Made by a program: the position numbers and the translations under genes
Notes under the pieces: generated by a model
The model's database searches: none
What the model was told of the DNA's origin: nothing
The model's input: only the letters and a program-made list of their open reading frames with translations
Shown: in pieces, positions 1-6,393 of the stretch
Layout: every line of letters begins with the position of its first letter
Numbering within the stretch: the first letter of the stretch is position 1
Assembly: GCA_902793875.1 (NCBI GenBank)
Contig: CADBFL010000075.1
Location: forward strand, 1-11,004
Origin: an uncultured Eubacteriales bacterium
GTDB lineage: Bacteria > Bacillota > Clostridia > Peptostreptococcales > Anaerovoracaceae
Direction: 5' to 3'
Length of the DNA: 11,004 nt

Positions 1-580
1 CATGCGCACAAAGAAGGCTGCGGAATTCCTGCAGGCGGCCGAGGAGTACAACCTCGCGATACACGAAAAGCCGGCCGAGGACATGTCGCAGTATCTGGAA
101 TCTCCGGACGAGATCCTGAAAGCCAGCGACGAGCAGCTGGTGAATGCTTTCATACTCTTCCTTACGCGAAAGAAGAAAGTCGAGGAGGTCTCGAAGCGCT
201 ACCAGAGAGTGCGCCGCAGAAAGGAATCGATAGAAGCACGCATCAGGGATATGACCGTGCTGCTCGGCGAAAAACTGACGCCGGGGGTATCGGGCGTATC
301 CTTTACGGAGCTGCTGCCTGAAGAACCGGACAGGTATGACGTGACGCTGTCGTTCATGTCGCTGCTCTCGATGATCAAGAACATGGAGTACGACGCCGAG
401 CAGGCGGAGAACTTCGGAGAGATCACGGTAGTCAGAAAGGACCCGGAGATACTGGCGGCGCAGGCCGACGCAGAGGCGGCGGGAGTCATAGAATACAGCG
501 ATGATGAATTCGACGACGGATTCGAAGAGGATACCGAAGACGATTACTATATTGGAACGGAGGCTGCAGATGTACAGTAA
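1..580 (+). CDS. scpA: Segregation and condensation protein A (ScpA), 5'-partial
   Basis: ScpA is the kleisin subunit of the SMC-ScpA-ScpB condensin that compacts and segregates the chromosome. Its N-terminus binds the SMC neck, its middle binds ScpB, and its C-terminal winged helix binds the SMC head. The visible 192 residues correspond to the middle and C-terminal parts: a charged helical stretch beginning KKAAEFLQAAEE, then a winged-helix-like end with FTELLPEE and LSFMSLLSMIKN. The kleisin N-terminus (the EGPLDLLL region) is absent, so roughly 90-100 residues lie upstream of the window. The ATG at position 2 is therefore an internal Met codon, not the start. The last ~35 residues are strongly acidic (DDEFDDGFEED), longer than I recall for the B. 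subtilis protein. The stop overlaps the scpB start by 11 nt. Family identity rests on recognition plus the scpB neighbour. Confidence 0.93.
   Translation, partial: MRTKKAAEFLQAAEEYNLAIHEKPAEDMSQYLESPDEILKASDEQLVNAFILFLTRKKKVEEVSKRYQRVRRRKESIEARIRDMTVLLGEKLTPGVSGVSFTELLPEEPDRYDVTLSFMSLLSMIKNMEYDAEQAENFGEITVVRKDPEILAAQADAEAAGVIEYSDDEFDDGFEEDTEDDYYIGTEAADVQ
559..563 (+). promoter_or_regulatory. Ribosome binding site of scpB
   Basis: GGAGG lies 6 nt before the ATG at 570, inside the scpA coding sequence. It decides the scpB start: the same frame is open from an ATG at 501, but the residues encoded there do not look like ScpB and no comparable site precedes it. Confidence 0.75.
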
Positions 581-1208
581 GAAGACGATGAAATCCGCGC
601 TCGAGACCATGATGTTCATGTGGGGAGAGCCGCTTGAGGTAAAGGACGCGGCCGAGGTCCTCGAGGCCGACAGAAAGGAAGTAAGAGAGCTCTTCAGGGA
701 GCTCATGGATGAATACGAGCAGGAGGGCCGCGGCATAAGGATCAGGGAAGTCGATGATGCCTTCGGATTCGTGACCTTCGTGGAGAACGACCTCTTCGTA
801 AAGAAGCTCTGTACGCCTGTAAGGGTAAGGAGACTGTCGCAGGCGGCTCTTGAGGTGCTCGCGATAATCGCCTACCGCCAGCCGGTAACAAGATCCGAGA
901 TCGATTCGATCAGGGGCATCAAAAGCGAGAGGGTCATCGACGGGCTGATCGACAAGGGCCTCGTCGAGATAAAGGGAAGATCCGAGGGAGTCGGCCGGCC
1001 GCTGATCTATGCGACCACAAAGGAATTCCTGAAGAAGTTCGGATTCACCTCGCTGAAGGATCTGCCTGAGGTGCCTGAATACGAGGAGATGAGGCGCGAG
1101 CGCGAGGAGGAAGGCTACGGCCAGATGTCCATCGACTTTGAGAACGGCGATGCGGATGCTGAAAACGAAGACGCCGCCGGTGAAAAAGAGAAGGAAGAAA
1201 AAGAGTGA
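570..1208 (+). CDS. scpB: Segregation and condensation protein B (ScpB)
   Basis: ScpB is the KITE-type dimer that binds the ScpA kleisin in the SMC condensin complex; it acts on the nucleoid. The protein is 212 residues, slightly longer than the usual 180-200. It has two winged-helix domains: residues ~5-80 (ALETMMFMWGEPL, AEVLEADRKEVRELF) and ~88-165. The second carries the hallmark LSQAALEVLAIIAYRQPVTR (89-108), followed by IRGIKSERVIDGLIDKGLV and GRPLIYATTKEFLKKFGF (143-160). The start at 570 is supported by GGAGG at 559-563 and by the 11-nt overlap with scpA, which suggests translational coupling. The C-terminal ~25 residues are low-complexity Glu/Asp/Lys, probably disordered. The stop TGA shares one base with the ATG of the next gene. 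Confidence 0.96.
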   Translation: MYSKKTMKSALETMMFMWGEPLEVKDAAEVLEADRKEVRELFRELMDEYEQEGRGIRIREVDDAFGFVTFVENDLFVKKLCTPVRVRRLSQAALEVLAIIAYRQPVTRSEIDSIRGIKSERVIDGLIDKGLVEIKGRSEGVGRPLIYATTKEFLKKFGFTSLKDLPEVPEYEEMRREREEEGYGQMSIDFENGDADAENEDAAGEKEKEEKE

Positions 1209-1909
1209 TGCGGATCAACCAGTACATAGCTTCGGCCGGCGTCTGCAGCAGGCGGGCGGCCGATGAGCTCATAGAAAAAGGAAGAGTAAAGATCAACGGT
1301 GAGGTCCTCAGGACCATGGGATACCATGTGCAGGAGGGGGACGTGGTCGAGGTCGACGGAAGGCGCGTGGAGCCCGAGACAAAGAAGGTCTATTACCTCC
1401 TGAACAAGCCGGCGGGCTATGTGACGTCCACGGCGGACAGGGAGGGAAGGCCTCTTGTGACAGAGCTCGTGCCGGACAGCGTCAGGGTCTTCCCGGTCGG
1501 AAGACTGGACCTCAATACGACAGGTCTTCTCATACTCACCAATGACGGCGAGCTTTCAAATAAGCTGATGCATCCCTCGGGAGAATTCAATAAGAAGTAT
1601 CTTGTAAGAGCGCAGGGCATCGTGACAAGGGCAGAGGCGGCAAGACTCGAAAAGGGAGTCGATATAGGCGGCTTCGTTACTTCGCCTGCCGAGGTGCATC
1701 TCATAAAGCATGACAGAAACTCCACGCTTGCCGAGATAATCATACATGAAGGGAAGAACCGCCAGGTGAGGCGCATGTTCAAGGCCATAGGGCATCCGGT
1801 GCTCGAGCTCTGCCGCACGGGCCTGGGCAATCTCGAGACAGGAAAGCTCGCCGTCGGTCAGTGCCGCAGGCTCGGCCCTGCCGAGGTGGAGTATCTCAAA
1901 AGGGTCTGA
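1208..1909 (+). CDS. rluB: RluB/RsuA-family 23S rRNA pseudouridine synthase
   Basis: Converts a specific uridine in large-subunit rRNA to pseudouridine, in the cytoplasm. The 233-residue protein has an N-terminal S4 RNA-binding domain (~1-60: RINQYIASAGVCSRRAADELI, then VKINGE). The RsuA/RluB/E/F-type catalytic domain follows. Motifs are LLNKPAGYVTS (64-74), GRLDLNTTGLLILTNDG (98-114) with catalytic Asp101, and EGKNRQVRRMF near the C-terminal third. The alternative GTG at 1205 would add one residue. I prefer ATG 1208, which overlaps the scpB stop (TGATG). Placement directly after scpAB is common in Bacillota, where this gene is usually annotated rluB. Exact target position cannot be read from sequence; RsuA or RluE/F specificity is less likely given the context. 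Confidence 0.94.
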   Translation: MRINQYIASAGVCSRRAADELIEKGRVKINGEVLRTMGYHVQEGDVVEVDGRRVEPETKKVYYLLNKPAGYVTSTADREGRPLVTELVPDSVRVFPVGRLDLNTTGLLILTNDGELSNKLMHPSGEFNKKYLVRAQGIVTRAEAARLEKGVDIGGFVTSPAEVHLIKHDRNSTLAEIIIHEGKNRQVRRMFKAIGHPVLELCRTGLGNLETGKLAVGQCRRLGPAEVEYLKRV

Positions 1910-1911
1910 CA

Positions 1912-3690
1912 ATGAAGTCAAGAAGGCTTGCATCAAATACAAGAATGCTGTCTGCCGCGATGCTGCGCCTGCTCCCGATGCAGGTGCTGATGCTCGCGGT
2001 AGCGTCTTTGAACAGCCTCATATCCGGGTGGTTCGCCTCGAACTATGTCGGCGAGAGCGCCATGAGCGCCGTAGGCCTTTACGCGCCGGTGCAGATGCTG
2101 ATCGGAGCGCTCGGGGGCGTGCTGGCAGCCGGAGCGGCCATACTGTGCGGGGAATACGCGGGCAGGAACGAGCATGATAAACTCCGCAGCGTATTCACGG
2201 TGAACGTGGCGGCTGCCGCGGTCACAGGGGCGGCGCTCGGGGCCGCGCTGCTCTTTCTCGGCGGCAGCGGCATGACGGGGTTCTTTACTGAAGATCCGCT
2301 GATAAAGCCCGCCTTCGACAGCTACATCAGAGTCCAGGCGGCGGGCGTGCTTCCGTATCTGGTGCTTACTCAGATGCCGTCCTATCTCATAATGGACAAC
2401 AGAAACCGCCGGGCGCTGGCTTCGGGCATCGTGTTCGCGCTCAGCAACGTGGCGTTCAATATTATCTTTGTATGCGTGATGCGGATGGGTACCGCAGGCC
2501 TTGCGCTTGCCTCTGTGCTGGGGACGTGGGCATGCCTGCTTGTCGAAGCGGAATGCTTCATAAGAGGAAAAGCGTCGGTCGGCTTTTCGCTCAGATCTGC
2601 GGAGTGGAAGGAACTCCCCGCGATGATAAAGATCGGATTTCCGGGCGGGGCGACGTACATCTATCAGGCGGCCCGCGGATACATAGTCAACAGGCTCATA
2701 CTCTCGTATGCAGGAGAGAACGGCCTGGCCGCTTTCACCGCCTCGAATGTCTTTCTGCTGGTCTTCTGGGCGCTGCCTGCGGGAATGCTCGTCGTATCGC
2801 GCATGATGATAAGCGTGAGCATAGGCGAAGAGGACAGGCAGACTCTGACGGATGTCATGAGGGTAATGTTCGCGCGCTTCATACCGATCCAGTGCGCTGT
2901 CTCGGCAGTGCTTTGCGCCATGGCGGTGCCGCTGACCCATCTGTTCTTCCATGATCCTTCAGACCCGGTATTCATGATGACGGTGTGGGGATTCAGGCTG
3001 CTGCCTCTGTGCATGCCGCTGTCAGTCATCTATCTGCATTTTACATGCTATTATCAGGCGTCGGGAAGGGAAAAGTTCGCCAACTTCCTTGCCGTTCTCG
3101 ACGGAGTCGCTGACGTAGTGATCGTGAGCCTTGTGCTGATGCCTGTCATCGGCATGAACGGCGTATACCTGGCCAATGTGGCGAACGGCGTGATCACCGT
3201 CGTCCTCATTTTCGCTTTCGCGTGCGTGATGAACAGGCATATCCCGCGAAACATGGAAGAGCTGATGGTCATACCCGAAGGCTTCGGGGCAGATCCCGAA
3301 GACCGGCTGGCCTTCACTGTCCGGACGCCTTCGGAGGCTGCCGGGATAGCGGAGGAGATACAGGACTTCTGCAGCAGACACGGCGCTGATGAGAAAAAGG
3401 CGTATGCGGCGGGGCTCGCCGCGGAGGAGCTGGCGGAGAACATAATAGAGCACGGCTTTTCGAAGGACAGCCGCGATCACAGCATCGATGTGAGAGTCGT
3501 ATGCCGTGAAGACGGATTCACCCTCCTCATAAAGGACGACTGCGCCGCTTTCGATCCGGTCGCCATGCGCGAGCTTGAGGACAGGGAAAGGGATGCCGGC
3601 AGGGTAGGGCTGCGGCTCGCCTTCGGCATGGCGAAGGATGTTCAGTACCAGAACATACTGGGGCTGAACATACTAACGATCAGGATATAG
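1912..3690 (+). CDS. MATE-family transporter fused to RsbW-like HATPase domain
   Basis: Residues ~10-455 form a multi-helix membrane protein of the MATE/MOP superfamily. Recognisable segments include SLISGWFASNYVGESAMSAV (33-52), GAAILCGEYAGRNEHDKLRS, and SNVAFNIIFVCVMRMGTAGL before the usual mid-protein cytoplasmic loop. Such proteins export drugs or metabolites by Na+ or H+ antiport. Residues ~466-592 form a soluble GHKL ATPase domain of the RsbW/SpoIIAB (HATPase_c_2) kind. It has an N box AAEELAENIIEHGF (Glu505/506, Asn510, His514), a G1-like box KDDCAAFDP (541-549) and a C-terminal GRVGLRLAFGMAKDVQY. Cys544 stands where the G1 box normally has Gly. The start at 1912 follows AAAAGGG (1898-1904) by 7 nt and lies 2 nt after the rluB stop. 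Upstream in-frame ATG 1861 lies inside rluB and is rejected. Substrate unknown; the ATPase domain may be regulatory. Confidence 0.9.
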   Translation: MKSRRLASNTRMLSAAMLRLLPMQVLMLAVASLNSLISGWFASNYVGESAMSAVGLYAPVQMLIGALGGVLAAGAAILCGEYAGRNEHDKLRSVFTVNVAAAAVTGAALGAALLFLGGSGMTGFFTEDPLIKPAFDSYIRVQAAGVLPYLVLTQMPSYLIMDNRNRRALASGIVFALSNVAFNIIFVCVMRMGTAGLALASVLGTWACLLVEAECFIRGKASVGFSLRSAEWKELPAMIKIGFPGGATYIYQAARGYIVNRLILSYAGENGLAAFTASNVFLLVFWALPAGMLVVSRMMISVSIGEEDRQTLTDVMRVMFARFIPIQCAVSAVLCAMAVPLTHLFFHDPSDPVFMMTVWGFRLLPLCMPLSVIYLHFTCYYQASGREKFANFLAVLDGVADVVIVSLVLMPVIGMNGVYLANVANGVITVVLIFAFACVMNRHIPRNMEELMVIPEGFGADPEDRLAFTVRTPSEAAGIAEEIQDFCSRHGADEKKAYAAGLAAEELAENIIEHGFSKDSRDHSIDVRVVCREDGFTLLIKDDCAAFDPVAMRELEDRERDAGRVGLRLAFGMAKDVQYQNILGLNILTIRI

Positions 3691-3707
3691 GAAAGGAAAG
3701 CATAAGC

Positions 3708-5426
3708 ATGCCAAACGATTCGGAGTACAGGGAAAAAACCGAAGCTGAATACAGAAAATGGCTGGAATACGACGATTTGCCTGAAGACCTGCGAAGTGAG
3801 CTGGAGGGCATGAGCGATGCAGCTGTCAAAGATGCCTTCTACAGGGATCTTGCTTTCGGTACCGGAGGCCTTCGCGGAATACTCGGCGCAGGCACGAACC
3901 GCATGAATGTCTTTACCGTTGCAAAGGCGAGCCAGGGTCTGGCAAACCATGTCAATGCCGGATCTGCTGATGCACCATCGATAGCTGTCGCTTTTGACAG
4001 CAGAAAGAAGTCGGCTGTATTCGCCAGGACTGCTTCGTGCGTCTTCGCGGCCAACGGCATCAGGGCATATCTTTTTCCTGAGATCATGCCTACGCCGTGC
4101 CTGTCATTTGCGGTAAGAGAGCTCGGCTGCTCTGCCGGCATAGTGATCACGGCTTCACATAATCCGTCAGATTATAACGGATATAAGGTGTATGGAGCCG
4201 ACGGCTGCCAGATCACCACGGAAGCCGCTGCTGCCATACTTGCTGAGATAGAAAAGGTGGACATCTTTGAAGATGTGAAGAGCGTGCTGTTTATGGAGGG
4301 GCTTGTAAACGGCATGATCACCAATATAGATGATGATGTGTACACATCGTTCATCGGGGCGGTCAGGAACCAGTCTGTAGTGTATGGTGATGATATCGAC
4401 CGCGACGTGGCTATAGTCTATACTCCGCTGAACGGGACCGGTCTCGGACCTGTCACGAGAGTCCTGACGGAATCCGGCTTCACCGGTATCACTGTGGTCG
4501 AAGAACAGCGCTGGCCGGACGGCAATTTCCCCACATGTCCGTGTCCTGATCCCGGGATGCGCGAAGCGATGGAACCCGGTCTGAAGTACTGCGAAAAGAC
4601 GGGGGCGGACCTGCTGCTTGCGACAGACCCTGACGCAGACAGATGCGGTATCGCAGTCAGAGACGGCAATGGATACAGACTGCTGAGCGGCAATGAGACC
4701 GGCCTTCTGCTTCTCGACTTTATATGCAGTCAGAGACAGAAGCACTGCAGGATGCCTGCGCATCCGGTATTCGTAAAGACGATAGTGACAACGGATCTGG
4801 CAGAAAAGATCGCAGATCATTACGGCGCTGAGACTGTCAATGTGCTGACGGGATTCAAATTCATCGGTGAGGTGATCGGAAAGCTCGAAGCGGAAGGAAG
4901 GGGATCCGATTACATCTGCGGATTTGAGGAGTCCTTTGGTTATCTGACAGGCACGTATGTGCGCGACAAAGATGCAGTGGGCGCTGCTTTCATGATATGC
5001 GAGATGTTTGCGTATTATAAGAAGAGGGGAATCAGCCTGACAGATAAGCTGGAGGAGATATACAGGACTTTCGGTTACTGCATGAACACTCTTCACAGCT
5101 ATCAGTTCGAGGGTGCGTCCGGCATGCTTAAGATGCAGGAGATAATGGCCGGATTCCGCAGCGGAGCTGATCCGGAAGGAGGCCTCAAGGTCAGGAAAAT
5201 ACTTGACTATATCGATGGCCTGGATGGCCTGCCGGGATCCGATGTAATAAAGTTCGTGTTTGAAGACGGCTCATCGGCAGTGATCCGTCCAAGCGGCACC
5301 GAACCAAAGCTGAAGATGTATATAAGCATAATGGCAGAGGACAGGAAAGCAGCGGAAGCATCAGAAGAAAAACTGACTGAAGAGCTGGAAAGGCATCTGA
5401 GCCTGAAAAACGGATATAATATATAG
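3708..5426 (+). CDS. Phospho-sugar mutase (phosphoglucomutase/phosphomannomutase, PgcA type)
   Basis: Interconverts hexose-6-phosphate and hexose-1-phosphate (glucose and possibly mannose), a cytoplasmic step feeding nucleotide-sugar synthesis. The 572 residues match the long PgcA-type members (~575-580). The four expected regions appear in order: the phosphoserine loop TASHNPSDYNGYKVYG (catalytic Ser150), the Mg2+ loop DPDADRCG (Asp307, Asp309, Asp311), the sugar-binding loop GFEESFGYL (405-413), and the phosphate-binding loop RPSGTEPKLKMYI (527-539). FGTGGLRG (50-57) near the N-terminus is also typical. The ATG at 3708 has AAAGGA at 3692-3697, 10 nt upstream, and follows the transporter by 17 nt, suggesting the same operon. 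It ends 16 nt from the convergent exopolysaccharide genes, so it may supply their sugar-1-phosphates. Glucose versus mannose preference cannot be decided here. Confidence 0.94.
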   Translation: MPNDSEYREKTEAEYRKWLEYDDLPEDLRSELEGMSDAAVKDAFYRDLAFGTGGLRGILGAGTNRMNVFTVAKASQGLANHVNAGSADAPSIAVAFDSRKKSAVFARTASCVFAANGIRAYLFPEIMPTPCLSFAVRELGCSAGIVITASHNPSDYNGYKVYGADGCQITTEAAAAILAEIEKVDIFEDVKSVLFMEGLVNGMITNIDDDVYTSFIGAVRNQSVVYGDDIDRDVAIVYTPLNGTGLGPVTRVLTESGFTGITVVEEQRWPDGNFPTCPCPDPGMREAMEPGLKYCEKTGADLLLATDPDADRCGIAVRDGNGYRLLSGNETGLLLLDFICSQRQKHCRMPAHPVFVKTIVTTDLAEKIADHYGAETVNVLTGFKFIGEVIGKLEAEGRGSDYICGFEESFGYLTGTYVRDKDAVGAAFMICEMFAYYKKRGISLTDKLEEIYRTFGYCMNTLHSYQFEGASGMLKMQEIMAGFRSGADPEGGLKVRKILDYIDGLDGLPGSDVIKFVFEDGSSAVIRPSGTEPKLKMYISIMAEDRKAAEASEEKLTEELERHLSLKNGYNI

Positions 5427-5442
5427 CAAAAAACGGCTGCTG

Positions 5443-5928
5443 CTACAGGGAACTGCGGATAAACGCATCGATACTGTCTATCAGCGCTGAGGTGTTGGAC
5501 CGGTAAGATCTGTAATCGGTGTGTTTTGCCATCTCTATCGCTTCGTCCAGCGTATCGCAGTCCTGCCATTTGCATATCAGACCGGACTCGCTGAACTGAT
5601 CCAGAAGCTGCAGTTGATGGTCGTCTACGTGTTCGCCGTACCGGGCAAGCCGCGGTACCGCGATCACTTTTTTTCCTTTTTTGACGGCGTTGATGATCAC
5701 ACCTGTTCCGCCGTGCGTTATGACCATATCGGCCTGATCCATCTGCGCATCGAAGCGGTCTCTGTCGAGAAACGGCGTGCACGGAAAATTTTTCACCTTA
5801 TAAGTGCTGTATCCTGTCTGGGCATACAGGCTGTCCGTGATCCTCCCCTGCGACACCAGGTCATCCAGCGCTTTCAGCAGGCGGTCAAACTGAAATTTCT
5901 GCGATCCGACAGTCACGAAAACAGTCAT
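5443..5928 (-). CDS. Alg13/PssE-like glycosyltransferase subunit (GT28 C-terminal domain)
   Basis: A 161-residue single-domain protein equal to the nucleotide-sugar-binding half of a GT-B glycosyltransferase (glycosyltransferase 28 C-terminal family). It starts MTVFVTVGSQKFQFDRLL, typical of PssE/Cps14G/Alg13 proteins. It contains THGGTGV (71-77) and GEHVDDHQLQL (98-108), the glycine-rich and acidic donor-contact segments. In related systems this subunit works with a membrane-anchored partner (Alg14/PssD/Cps14F) to add the second sugar to a lipid-linked intermediate at the inner face of the membrane. The partner gene lies immediately upstream: its TGA (5931-5929) abuts this ATG (5928), suggesting coupled translation and a stoichiometric pair. 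It is the last gene of the minus-strand set. The sugar transferred is unknown. Confidence 0.9.
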   Translation of the reverse strand: MTVFVTVGSQKFQFDRLLKALDDLVSQGRITDSLYAQTGYSTYKVKNFPCTPFLDRDRFDAQMDQADMVITHGGTGVIINAVKKGKKVIAVPRLARYGEHVDDHQLQLLDQFSESGLICKWQDCDTLDEAIEMAKHTDYRSYRSNTSALIDSIDAFIRSSL

Positions 5929-6393
5929 TCAGTAGATACCTCCTTCATATACTGCGTCAGGATAGATCTCCAGCATGGATTCCCACTGAACATAGAACCG
6001 GTCCGCAAATCTGTACAGGAGCTTTCCTGTCTGAGTCGGCGAGGATACCTTTGCGAAAGACTCGATATAGATAAGCTTTCCTCCGAACAGTTTGACGAGA
6101 AGCGAAGCGGGGATCATGGCCAGCACCCCCGTGGTGATGACTGCGTCAGGACGCTCCCGTATCATTATTCCGAGGGACTGCAGAGAGATCACAAAAAATT
6201 TCAGAGGAAACAGAAGCTCCCTGCGGTTCACCATCAGGGTGTAGTATATCCTGCGGCCGCCGGTGTCGAGCCGGTAATCTGTTTTTTCGGTAATTATGAA
6301 GCTGTCGTATTTATCCATCAGGGGAGCGAGCATCATCAGCTGCTCAAAATGTCCGCCGGTGGATGCAGCAAAGCAGAGTTTCTTTTTTTTCAT
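5929..6393 (-). CDS. Alg14/PssD-like glycosyltransferase membrane-anchor subunit
   Basis: A 154-residue protein of the Alg14/PssD/Cps14F type, the acceptor-side and membrane-recruiting half of a two-piece GT-B glycosyltransferase. Diagnostic segments are KLCFAASTGGHFEQL (5-19), ITEKTDYR, a hydrophobic helix around 61-78 that probably anchors it, PDAVITTGVLA (82-92) and YIESFAKVSSPTQTGKLLY. The start at 6393 begins MKKKKLCFAAS, which fits the family. The frame is open to 6444 but that extension lies inside the preceding amidotransferase gene. The ATG shares ATGA with the preceding stop (TGA 6392-6390), so the two genes overlap by 4 nt. The catalytic partner gene follows with no gap. Probable role: lipid-linked repeat-unit assembly for an exopolysaccharide or capsule. 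Confidence 0.9.
   Translation of the reverse strand: MKKKKLCFAASTGGHFEQLMMLAPLMDKYDSFIITEKTDYRLDTGGRRIYYTLMVNRRELLFPLKFFVISLQSLGIMIRERPDAVITTGVLAMIPASLLVKLFGGKLIYIESFAKVSSPTQTGKLLYRFADRFYVQWESMLEIYPDAVYEGGIY

Noticed and set aside
501..569. 23-residue upstream extension of scpB inside scpA
   Set aside because: Family-like sequence begins at the ATG at 570, which has its own GGAGG; the extension would overlap scpA by 80 nt.
1933..2952. 339-codon open frame antisense to the MATE gene
   Set aside because: Arg/His-rich translation with no recognisable domain, lying wholly opposite a clearly coding gene; it reflects codon bias of the sense strand.
4167..5096. 309-codon open frame antisense to the phosphohexomutase gene
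   Set aside because: The sense strand carries all four mutase active-site loops; the antisense product has no motif and no convincing ribosome binding site.
5415..5420. TATAAT hexamer at the 3' end of the mutase gene
   Set aside because: Lies in coding sequence, has no good -35, and would drive transcription antisense into the polysaccharide genes; probably chance in an AT-rich end.
5429..5450. Possible minus-strand intrinsic terminator (T-run after the Alg13-like stop)
   Set aside because: No stable stem could be drawn immediately before the T-run.
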